Below the pieces are notes generated by a model that was not told the origin of the DNA, ran no database searches, and saw only the letters and a program-made list of their open reading frames with translations. A program made the position numbers and the translations under genes. Shown here in pieces: positions 6,637-13,268 of a stretch of DNA of 19,680 nt. This stretch comes from Palsa-872 sp036844615 (GTDB taxonomy: Bacteria; Chloroflexota; Dormibacteria; Dormibacterales; Dormibacteraceae), in NCBI GenBank assembly GCA_036844615.1, contig DAIUFK010000042.1, positions 1-19,680 of the forward strand. The letters run 5' to 3'. The stretch's first letter is position 1, and every line of letters starts with the position of its first letter.

Positions 6637-9600
6637 CTACTCCGGCTCTGCCAGGCGCTCCATGTAAGCCCTGGCGGACCTGCGTACGCCCTCGGCATGA
6701 GGGCCGCTGGCCCCGATGAGGTCTTCGAGCTGCCGCTCGGCAAGTGCCGACAACGCTGGATTACCAGTGAGCTGAGCCAGCCGTGCAGTGAGGCGCCACG
6801 ACTCGCCGCCCAGCAAGTCAGCAGACCGGGTCAGGGCATCGCCGATGGTGAGGTCGATCGCCACTCCGGATGCAGCCTGCGCCTCCGCTTCGAGAAGACT
6901 CGCTGCGCATTCCCGGACCGCATCTCCCGACCGGGTTGACTCAACGCGGAGCTCGCGGGCAGCAGCCAGCGCTCGCTCGATCTTGCCGGCCGCGAGCTCC
7001 AGGCGGGCCAGGAGCAAGCGCGTCCTGCCTCGCTGCTGCCACCGGAATGGATAAGGGCCGACACGAGAGTGAGTGGCGTCGGCCAGATAACGCATCGACG
7101 AGCGGCGCGCACCCGCCGCCAGACGGCTCTCTCCCAGCCCGATCAAGCTCGCCTCGAGGAGTGGACGGAGGTGGCCTGCCCGGGCCTCCTCCAACTCCTT
7201 GAGGTTGATCGCGTCAGCGGCCTCCATGTCGCCCATCGTCACCAGGATCGCGGCCCTCAGGTTGGCCCCGTTCGGGCCGAATTGGGCGACCTCTGCAGCG
7301 CAGACCTCGAGAGTGAGCAGATCCAGAGCAGACAGGGCTTCGGCCACGTGACCCAGCATCATGTGCGCCCGCGCAAGCGTCAGCTGCCGGTGACGCGTTG
7401 TCAGCGGCTGGTCGACGTCATCGGTCGCGGACGGCGGGAGCTGCAGCAGCTGGAGCGCGTCGCGAGCGCGCCCCTGGTCGCAGCGGAGGGCGGCGAGCCA
7501 CACGGCCGCAAGGGTGCTCAGGCCGCTTTCGTCGGCCAGCTTACGAGCGTCGGCGTAACGCCGCTCCGACTCCTCCAGCTCGCCTTCCGCATGGAGTAGG
7601 CGACCGGAGATCACGAGGCAACGCGCCCGTGTGCTGGTCGAGTCGGCGAGGGCGGCGCCCTCCTCAGCCAAAGTCAGCGCGTAGTCGAAATCGCCAAGGT
7701 AGTAGGCGCACCAGGCAGCTGTCTCCATGCCCGCCGCGCCGGCTCCACGGACGATCGCGGCGCGCGCATCCTCGGCGGCACGGGCGAACTGGCCCATGGT
7801 GATGCGGACCTCAGCGCGAAGCAGCCGGCTGTCGGCGTTGTCCTCGAGCTCGATCGCATCGGTGAGCAACCGCTCGGCCTCTGCATAGTCCCGTCGCCGG
7901 AAGCACGTGCGTGCGGCGACCATCAGCGTGGACACCGCCTGCGTGACGTCACCCCCAAGCTTGGCATGGTGCGCGACCCGGATCGCATCGGGCGCCTGCC
8001 GCGCCTCCATCAAACGAGCAACCGTCCTGTGCACGTGGGCTCGCCACGGGCCGGTGAGGCCGGCCGCCAACGCGTCACGCACCAGCTCGTGGTGGAAGGT
8101 GAAGGCGCCGGCCCCCTCATCCAGGAACAGGGCTTTCACCCCAGCCTCGAGATGGGCGAAGAGGTCCACAGGATGGAGGTTCAGCACCTCCATCAGGAGG
8201 TCGGGATCGACGACGGAACCGATGGTGGCCGCCGTGCGGAGGGTGCGTGCCGCCGGGCCGAGCAGCTCGCAGCGGGCGTCCACCGCCTGTCTGATCGTTG
8301 CCGGCAGCCCCGTGTGCTGGTCGGTGACCGCGAGCTGCCTCAGGAAGAGCGGATTGCCACCGGTGAGGGCGTGAAGCTCCGCCGCGCGGCTGGCGCCGAC
8401 AATCTCGCTGGCTGAGGCAACGTCGAGCGGACCCAGCGTGATTCTGTCGTCGACCCGCTGGGATGGACGGCTGTTCAACAACTGAGTGACGACGATGAGG
8501 AGCGGGACGCCCGACGGCCGGGCCCTCGCGAAGTCAACCCAGGCACGGGTGAGCTCGCCGGCAAGATGAATGTCGTCGAGCACCACCGCAATCGGCCCAG
8601 ATGACGAGATGTGGGCGAAGGTGCCGAGCATCATCTCGAACATCCGCCGGCGGACACTGGCATTGAGCGCCGGTGCGATGACGGCAGGCGTGGGATCGGC
8701 CCTCGGGCCTTCGAGCAGGGTGCGGAAGGCGTGCTGCGGACCGAACAGCGCCTGCGCGCGGCGGCGATCTCCATCCACGAACTGCTCGAGCGCCGCCACC
8801 AATGGATGCAGAGGCACCATGCGGTCGAGTCCCGCGCAGCTGACCAGCAGCACCTTCGTCTCCTCGGTCCTGGCGTGCATCGCCCAATGGGTGACGAGCC
8901 GAGTCTTGCCGATGCCACTGTCCCCTTCGACTACAACAAGCCTGATACCGCCGGCCGCCACCTGGGCGAACGCGGCGTCGAGGACCGCGAGCTCATCCGT
9001 CCTCCCTGCGAGGCCGGCGCCCAGCGGTTCGATAGCGGTCTGCATGGGTGCTCCCGGGTCCCTGCCGTGATTCATCGCCACCGCGATGACGAGGCCGGGT
9101 ATCGGCTTGCCTTGCAGGATCGCCTTGTGGACGGCGTCAGTGGCCGGCGATGGGTCTACGCCAAGGTCTTCTCGGAGGCGCTTGCGTGCGCGAGCGAAGG
9201 TGGCAAGTGCGCTGCCCGGCTGCCCTCCGTGCGCCAACGCAGCCATGAAGACCTGCAGCGCGCCCTCGTCATACGGGTCCGCGGCGACGACCGCCTCGCT
9301 CATCTCGCGGGCAGCGGCAAAATCGCCGATCGCGAGGGCGGCCCGCGCTGCGGTCCTGCGGACGTCAAGGCTCAGCTTTGCGACAGCGGCCCTCTCCTCG
9401 TCTGCCCAGGGCGAATCAGGCTCATCCGCAAGCAGGTCCCCGCGCATGAGCGCGAGCGCCGCTTCCGCCGCAAGGCGGGCGCTGGCATAGTTTTGTGCGG
9501 CGAGACGCCGCGAAGCGGCGGCGGCCAGGTGGTTGGCGACGTCGAGGTCGATCCAGTCCGCCAGCAGCTGATACCCGGCATCCGAGCGGGGCAGCCGCTC

Positions 9601-9855
9601 AGCTCCGAGCACAGAGCGCAGGCGGCTCACCAGCACCGAGATCTGCTGCGAAGGCCGGGCAGGCGGCCTGTGCGGCCACAGGCAGTCGACCAGGCGGGGG
9701 ACTGGAACCGGCTGGCCTCGAGCCACCGCAAGCACCTTGATGAGGGTGCGCGCCTTCCGGCTGCCGAGCGCATGCTTGTCAACGCCTTGGATATCCAGGG
9801 CGCCAAGTACGCTGACCTTCAATTCGCCGACTGCCTGCCGGCCTGAACGAGTCAC
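6637..9855 (-). CDS. SARP-type transcriptional regulator: wHTH-BTAD-AAA ATPase-TPR (1072 aa)
   Basis: This is an AfsR-like large regulator. Residues 11-100 form the OmpR-like winged helix (LKVSVLGALDIQGVDKHALGSRKARTLIKVL). Residues about 104-255 are the bacterial transcriptional activation domain, ending in ARKRLREDLGVDPSP. An AAA/STAND ATPase follows: GLAGRTDELAVL (281-292), Walker A GDSGIGKT (311-318) and Walker B IAVVLDDIH (422-430). The remainder, about 640-1072, is helical with TPR-like repeats. Such proteins activate nearby genes in response to an unknown ligand or partner, binding 11-bp-spaced direct repeats. Start GTG 9855 has GGGAG 4 nt upstream; the TTG at residue 12 is an alternative. 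No biosynthetic cluster adjoins it; likely targets are itself, the divergent GT51 gene, or the operon downstream. Confidence 0.92.
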   Translation of the reverse strand: MTRSGRQAVGELKVSVLGALDIQGVDKHALGSRKARTLIKVLAVARGQPVPVPRLVDCLWPHRPPARPSQQISVLVSRLRSVLGAERLPRSDAGYQLLADWIDLDVANHLAAAASRRLAAQNYASARLAAEAALALMRGDLLADEPDSPWADEERAAVAKLSLDVRRTAARAALAIGDFAAAREMSEAVVAADPYDEGALQVFMAALAHGGQPGSALATFARARKRLREDLGVDPSPATDAVHKAILQGKPIPGLVIAVAMNHGRDPGAPMQTAIEPLGAGLAGRTDELAVLDAAFAQVAAGGIRLVVVEGDSGIGKTRLVTHWAMHARTEETKVLLVSCAGLDRMVPLHPLVAALEQFVDGDRRRAQALFGPQHAFRTLLEGPRADPTPAVIAPALNASVRRRMFEMMLGTFAHISSSGPIAVVLDDIHLAGELTRAWVDFARARPSGVPLLIVVTQLLNSRPSQRVDDRITLGPLDVASASEIVGASRAAELHALTGGNPLFLRQLAVTDQHTGLPATIRQAVDARCELLGPAARTLRTAATIGSVVDPDLLMEVLNLHPVDLFAHLEAGVKALFLDEGAGAFTFHHELVRDALAAGLTGPWRAHVHRTVARLMEARQAPDAIRVAHHAKLGGDVTQAVSTLMVAARTCFRRRDYAEAERLLTDAIELEDNADSRLLRAEVRITMGQFARAAEDARAAIVRGAGAAGMETAAWCAYYLGDFDYALTLAEEGAALADSTSTRARCLVISGRLLHAEGELEESERRYADARKLADESGLSTLAAVWLAALRCDQGRARDALQLLQLPPSATDDVDQPLTTRHRQLTLARAHMMLGHVAEALSALDLLTLEVCAAEVAQFGPNGANLRAAILVTMGDMEAADAINLKELEEARAGHLRPLLEASLIGLGESRLAAGARRSSMRYLADATHSRVGPYPFRWQQRGRTRLLLARLELAAGKIERALAAARELRVESTRSGDAVRECAASLLEAEAQAASGVAIDLTIGDALTRSADLLGGESWRLTARLAQLTGNPALSALAERQLEDLIGASGPHAEGVRRSARAYMERLAEPE

Positions 9856-9883
9856 GACTCTCCCGCTCGGACGATTACCGAGT

Positions 9884-9900
9884 TTGTGATCTGATTGTGA
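9884..9900. promoter_or_regulatory. Candidate SARP operator: TTGTGA direct repeat with 11-bp period
   Basis: TTGTGA occurs at 884-889 and 895-900, exactly 11 bp apart (one helical turn). With the preceding base the units are TTTGTGA and ATTGTGA. SARP proteins are known to bind 7-bp direct repeats spaced by 11 bp next to the -35 region. The site lies 29 bp before the regulator's own start and 100 bp before the GT51 gene. On the minus strand it falls just upstream of TAATCG (877-872), a weak -10, so autoregulation is plausible. The function is inferred. Confidence 0.4.
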
Positions 9901-9922
9901 GTCTAAACCTGCTACTTAACGA

Positions 9923-10003
9923 GTGCACGTCTTAAGGATTTCATCCCTCCGTAACTGGTTGCGCCAGGTTGCCGTTCAGTTGCAAGTGGGGCGAGCGGCA
10001 TGA
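9923..10003 (+). CDS. Short uORF (26 aa) overlapping the GT51 start codon
   Basis: GTG 923 opens a 26-codon frame beginning MHVLRISSLRNWLRQVAV, rich in Leu, Val and Arg. It stops at TGA 10001-10003, overlapping the GT51 ATG (ATGA). TACTTA (913-918) ends 4 nt upstream and may be the -10. The frame is bounded upstream by a TAA at 917-919. Possible translational coupling to GT51; a chance ORF is also possible. Confidence 0.3.
   Translation: MHVLRISSLRNWLRQVAVQLQVGRAA
9957..9983 (+). repeat. Three (G/A)GTTGC repeats at 10-11 bp spacing before the GT51 gene
   Basis: GGTTGC at 957-962, GGTTGC at 967-972 and AGTTGC at 978-983 lie in phase with the helix (10 and 11 bp apart). The block ends 16 bp before the GT51 ATG and lies inside the uORF frame. 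It may be a protein-binding site or only a repetitive codon pattern. Confidence 0.3.
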
Positions 10004-10737
10004 GCTGGCTTCCGGTGCCGGCCCAACGACTGGTTTTGACGCTGATTGTCCTCCTGACATTGGCCGCACCCAGCATGCTCACCCTCTGGGTGTCGACGCC
10101 GTCGGCCGACGACGTGCAGCAGAGGGTCCTTGCCGCGGCAAGGTCTCATGGGACCGTCCTGCTGGCCGAGAGCGAGGTCCCACCGCTGCTGGCCCAGGCG
10201 GTGGTGGCGACGGAGGACGAGCGCTTCTATTCTCACCATGGGATCGACTCGATTGGGCTTGGGCGCGCATTCCTTTACGACGCCACCCACCAATGCCTCT
10301 GCCAGGGAGGTTCGACGATCACTGAGCAGTTGGTCAAGGACGTCTACCTCAATGGGACCAACGAGGGCTACAACAAGTTCATCGACATCGTGGTCGCCCT
10401 CAAGGTCGAGCAGAGGATCGGCAAGAGCCGGATCATGGCGGACTACCTGAGTGAGATCACGACGGGGTACAACCGATACGGCGTGAGTGCCGCCGCGTGC
10501 GCCTACTTCCACAAGCCGCTCTCCAACCTGAGCATCGGTCAGTACGCACTCCTCGCAGGTGTGACCCAGGCGCCTTCTCTCTACGACCCGACGATCGACC
10601 CTGCGCTGGCGGCCGCTCGACGCGCCAGCGTCCTCGCCGCGATGGTGTCCCACAACATCATCACGCCCGACCAGGCGGCGGCGGCCGCCGCCGAACCGGT
10701 AGTGGCCCCGGGCCCAGCTCCCGCGTCGTGCAGCTAA
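10000..10737 (+). CDS. Monofunctional peptidoglycan glycosyltransferase, GT51 (245 aa)
   Basis: An N-terminal membrane anchor (about 10-30) is followed by a single GT51 transglycosylase domain. Motif 1, ATEDERFYSHHG, is at 70-81 with catalytic Glu72. Motif 2 is GGSTITEQ (103-110, with E in place of the usual second Gln). The K-rich motif 3 ends EQRIGKSRIMADYLSE (137-152), and motif 4 includes YGVSAAACAYFHKPL (160-174). The protein ends shortly after the fold with an Ala/Pro tail, so there is no transpeptidase domain; size matches MtgA-type enzymes. It polymerises lipid II into glycan strands outside the membrane. It is divergent from the SARP regulator and may be under its control; ATG 10000 overlaps a uORF stop. 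Confidence 0.9.
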   Translation: MSWLPVPAQRLVLTLIVLLTLAAPSMLTLWVSTPSADDVQQRVLAAARSHGTVLLAESEVPPLLAQAVVATEDERFYSHHGIDSIGLGRAFLYDATHQCLCQGGSTITEQLVKDVYLNGTNEGYNKFIDIVVALKVEQRIGKSRIMADYLSEITTGYNRYGVSAAACAYFHKPLSNLSIGQYALLAGVTQAPSLYDPTIDPALAAARRASVLAAMVSHNIITPDQAAAAAAEPVVAPGPAPASCS

Positions 10738-10791
10738 CGCACTAGACCGCCCGCAGATCGCAACATCTCCGACTTCCAGCTCGGCAGGGTT

Positions 10792-10810
10792 GGCCGGGGT
10801 CCCCCCGGCC
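10792..10810 (+). terminator. GC-rich hairpin downstream of the GT51 gene
   Basis: GGCCGGGG (792-799) pairs with CCCCGGCC (803-810) across a 3-nt loop, an 8-bp perfect stem 54 nt after the GT51 stop. It lacks a T-tract (ATGACTTTG follows), so it is at best a weak or factor-assisted terminator. Confidence 0.4.
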
Positions 10811-10947
10811 ATGACTTTGTCCCAAATGACTCCCAGACGTTGCTAGGAGAGACTCTTCTAAAACAAGTCCCTTCCATATACCGGAAAGAGAGCGCCGGCC
10901 CTATTGCTGCGCCCCGCCTTCGATGATCGGAATTCAGGGCCGGGTCC

Positions 10948-11029
10948 GCGCGCGAAGCGCCCGGCGATGCATTCAGTAAGGCCCATCCTCAACGCCGCTT
11001 TGCGCGCAGAGGAAGGCGCGCGAAGCGCC
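10948..11029. repeat. Two copies of a 14-bp hairpin repeat in the 10738-11031 gap
   Basis: GCGCGCGAAGCGCC occurs at 10948-10961 and 11016-11029. Each folds as GCGC-GAA-GCGC. The first copy sits inside a longer hairpin with arms GCCGGG (939-944) and CCCGGC (960-965). The rest of this 294-bp convergent gap holds no gene that can be supported. Confidence 0.5.
11015..11029 (-). terminator. Hairpin directly after the beta-propeller gene stop
   Basis: On the minus strand, GGCGC-TTCGC-GCGCC begins 2 nt after the stop codon and is followed by TTCCTC. It is a short GC stem with a pyrimidine tail, a possible weak terminator for the LCP/propeller operon. Confidence 0.4.
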
Positions 11030-11031
11030 GC

Positions 11032-12210
11032 CTAGGGTATCCATGCCAATGGCGATGTCGCGTCAAAGGCGAGGCTTGTCGTGATCTGGACAGGCTTGAC
11101 GACGAGCGCAGGCGGCGCCGCGGTCGGACTTGGGATTGGGCCGGGGCTGTTTACAGGGCCGCCCGGGGTTGGAACCTGGACCGGTAAGGGGCTCGGGATG
11201 GGCGGCGCGTAAGCGAGCTTCGGCAGGAACCACAGCTGGAATCCCTGGCCGAGCTGCGCCGGCGCCAGGTAGGCGATGCCGCTTCCATCGGGCGCCCAGG
11301 TTGGCTGTGCCACCAGCTGATTCGTAATCACGTACCGGCGCGGGCCCAGCTTCGAGCCGTTGAAGGTCGCCAGCGTGAGGTATGAGGCCTGTGTCTGGCG
11401 AGAGCAGATCATGGCGATGGTCTTATGGTCTGGCGACAGCGAAGGCTGAGAGCAGTCTTCAGCAGGGGTGGTCAGCGCCCTCCCGATGCCCGACTGCCCA
11501 GGCGGAGGCTCGATGCACAGGGGGTAGCAGCCGTAATCCCGCTCGGGCCCAGGGGAGAGCCAGACCTCGCTCACGATCTTGGCGTTGTTGTACAGATACT
11601 TCGTGTAGATGATCCCGCCCGATGGCAGTGGCAGGGCCGCCATATCACCACCCGTGTAGTCGATCGACACTGTCCATAGCCGCGCTTGGGCGAAAGACCC
11701 TCCGACGGGCATCGCCCAGATCGACATCGGCACATCGAAGCCGGCCTTCGGCTTGTCATAGCTCATGAAAAGCGTCTTGCTGTTGTAACTCAGCCGCGGG
11801 TAGAAGGCCCAATGCCTGGCGCTCGGGTCGGGGTTGCTCGCCGGCACATTGTTGTTGGTGAACTTCTTGAGCACTTTGCCGAACCGGTTCAGGACGTAGA
11901 CATCCGAGAAGAGGAGGCTGCGCTTGACCGCCAGGAGATTGTCTCCGGGATAGTTGGCGAGCTGGGTCCAGCCTGCACCACTGGTGATCTGATGGAAGCG
12001 TCCTGCGCTGAGGCTGTAGATGGCTCCCCCCTGCGCCAGGAAAAGGGTCCCCGGGAGATGAAAGGCCCCCGGCGTCGGGGAGGCGGCAGTCGGCTCTTTG
12101 GGAGCAGAGGCGAGGTTGGACTGGCGCGACCCGAGATACATGTACGAGCCCACGCTCGAAACCACCATCAGGATCACCAGGCCCGCGCCCAGAAGTAGCC
12201 TCGAGATCAC
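11032..12210 (-). CDS. Membrane-anchored beta-propeller-like (WD40/TolB-like) protein (392 aa)
   Basis: An N-terminal transmembrane anchor (about residues 2-25) is followed by a Pro/Ser/Thr linker and an extracellular domain. The domain has repeats resembling TolB/WD40-like blades: SQPSLSPDHKTIAMICS and AQPTWAPDGSGIAYLAP are characteristic PxWSPDGxxIAF units. The C-terminal part is Pro-rich (PIPSPLPVQVPTPGG...). The frame extends upstream to 12282, but GTG 12210 is chosen because it forms a GTGA overlap with the LCP stop and places the start right before the anchor. No enzyme motif is seen; it may be a surface scaffold working with the LCP protein encoded just upstream. Confidence 0.75.
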   Translation of the reverse strand: MISRLLLGAGLVILMVVSSVGSYMYLGSRQSNLASAPKEPTAASPTPGAFHLPGTLFLAQGGAIYSLSAGRFHQITSGAGWTQLANYPGDNLLAVKRSLLFSDVYVLNRFGKVLKKFTNNNVPASNPDPSARHWAFYPRLSYNSKTLFMSYDKPKAGFDVPMSIWAMPVGGSFAQARLWTVSIDYTGGDMAALPLPSGGIIYTKYLYNNAKIVSEVWLSPGPERDYGCYPLCIEPPPGQSGIGRALTTPAEDCSQPSLSPDHKTIAMICSRQTQASYLTLATFNGSKLGPRRYVITNQLVAQPTWAPDGSGIAYLAPAQLGQGFQLWFLPKLAYAPPIPSPLPVQVPTPGGPVNSPGPIPSPTAAPPALVVKPVQITTSLAFDATSPLAWIP

Positions 12211-13220
12211 GGGAAGTACTGATGCACCAGAGGGAGGATCTGACCCCACACCGGTACGACGTATCCCTGCGGGCACCCGCACGCGTGGGTGTAAGGCGCG
12301 AGCAGGACGATTTGCTGGATGTTCTTGAGGTCGAGGCTGCCCACGATGGGGAGCAGCGTTGCGATCCGCTGCAAATTCATGCTCGTCTTGATCTGGCCTT
12401 TCAGGGAGGCTGCCAGCGACGGCACGTCCTCTGCCTTGATCCCTGTAGCTTTCGCGCGAAGAGCAAGCAGCACCTGCTGCTGTCGTTCCGAGCGTCCGAA
12501 ATCGCTCTGGATGTCGTTGTGGCGAGAGCGAACGTACTCAAGGGCATTGGTGCCGGACAGGTGCTGAGGTCCCGCCATCACCGCTACGCGCTGATACGCG
12601 TAAGGGTCGCCGCTCCCGAGGTCCTTTGGGTAGAAATCGTCAAGGACCGGATGGCTGGTCACGACGTCCACGCCCCCGATTGCGTCGATCACGTGGACGA
12701 GGCCCGCGAGGCCGATCCAGATGTAATCGTCGATATGGATGCCAAAGTTGTTCTCGACAGTGGCGATCGCGGCGCCCGGGCCGCCATACGAGTAGGCCCC
12801 GTCGATCTTGCCTATACCCCCTGTTGACAGCGGCACCCATAGGTCGCGCGGGATCGAAAGCATCACCACCTTCTTCGTCGCCGGATTGAAGCGGACGACG
12901 ATCATCGACTGAGTCAGCACGTGGTCGCCGATGAACTTGGAGTCGTTGTCCGAACCGAGCAGAAGCACGGTGAAAGTCCCCGGGGCGCGAGGCGTGGGCT
13001 TTGCCGAGGGCGCCACACCGGTTGGCGTGGGGGTGGGCGAAGCCACCTCTACGACCTGGCTGGTGGCGTCGATCGCCTCCTGCACCGCAGGTAGGAAGTA
13101 CGCGAAACCGCCGGCAGCCACCGACAGGGCGAAGGCAGTGATTGCAAGTGTCAGGATGCGTAAAGGCCGTAGGCGCCCCTGTGAAGCTCGGGCGCGGTGG
13201 CCCGGTCGATTACCGAGCAC
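12207..13220 (-). CDS. LCP-family (LytR-CpsA-Psr) cell-wall glycopolymer transferase (337 aa)
   Basis: A short basic cytoplasmic tail and one TM (about 21-43) are followed by a Pro/Thr linker and the LCP domain (about 82-260). Diagnostic motifs are VLLLGSDND (85-93), the Arg of SIPRDLWVP (122-130), GKIDGAYSYGGPGAA (137-151), and YVRSRHNDIQSDFGRSERQQ (229-248), which holds the Arg/Asp residues that bind the polyprenyl pyrophosphate. LCP enzymes attach teichoic acid, arabinogalactan or capsule polymers to peptidoglycan outside the membrane. Start GTG 13220 lacks a Shine-Dalgarno, but a TAGAAT box (13234-13229) ends 8 nt upstream, so a leaderless mRNA is likely. The last codons overlap the propeller gene (GTGA). 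A PTPTPTGV linker and two Cys (CGC, about 314-316) near the C-terminus are notable. Confidence 0.9.
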   Translation of the reverse strand: MLGNRPGHRARASQGRLRPLRILTLAITAFALSVAAGGFAYFLPAVQEAIDATSQVVEVASPTPTPTGVAPSAKPTPRAPGTFTVLLLGSDNDSKFIGDHVLTQSMIVVRFNPATKKVVMLSIPRDLWVPLSTGGIGKIDGAYSYGGPGAAIATVENNFGIHIDDYIWIGLAGLVHVIDAIGGVDVVTSHPVLDDFYPKDLGSGDPYAYQRVAVMAGPQHLSGTNALEYVRSRHNDIQSDFGRSERQQQVLLALRAKATGIKAEDVPSLAASLKGQIKTSMNLQRIATLLPIVGSLDLKNIQQIVLLAPYTHACGCPQGYVVPVWGQILPLVHQYFP

Positions 13221-13228
13221 TGGGGTGA

Positions 13229-13234
13229 ATTCTA
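13229..13234 (-). promoter_or_regulatory. -10 box of the LCP/propeller operon
   Basis: TAGAAT on the minus strand is a 5/6 match to TATAAT, 8 nt before the GTG start, consistent with leaderless transcription. It lies in the 48-bp gap after the NRAMP gene, separating the envelope operon from the metal operon upstream. Confidence 0.55.
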
Positions 13235-13268
13235 CCCGGGCCGCGGACTCGACTTTCTGACGGGACGG

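Noticed and set aside
8611..9846. 411-codon open frame on the plus strand
   Set aside because: Antisense to the SARP regulator's wHTH-BTAD-ATPase part; no recognisable domain.
9852..9900. uORF before the SARP gene ending in GTGA
   Set aside because: The overlapping frame has no ATG, GTG or TTG start before an upstream stop, so it cannot be a coupled uORF.
12211..12282. Upstream extension of the beta-propeller gene to 12282
   Set aside because: It would overlap the LCP gene by 76 bp and place 24 unlikely residues before the membrane anchor; GTG 12210 gives the common 4-bp overlap.
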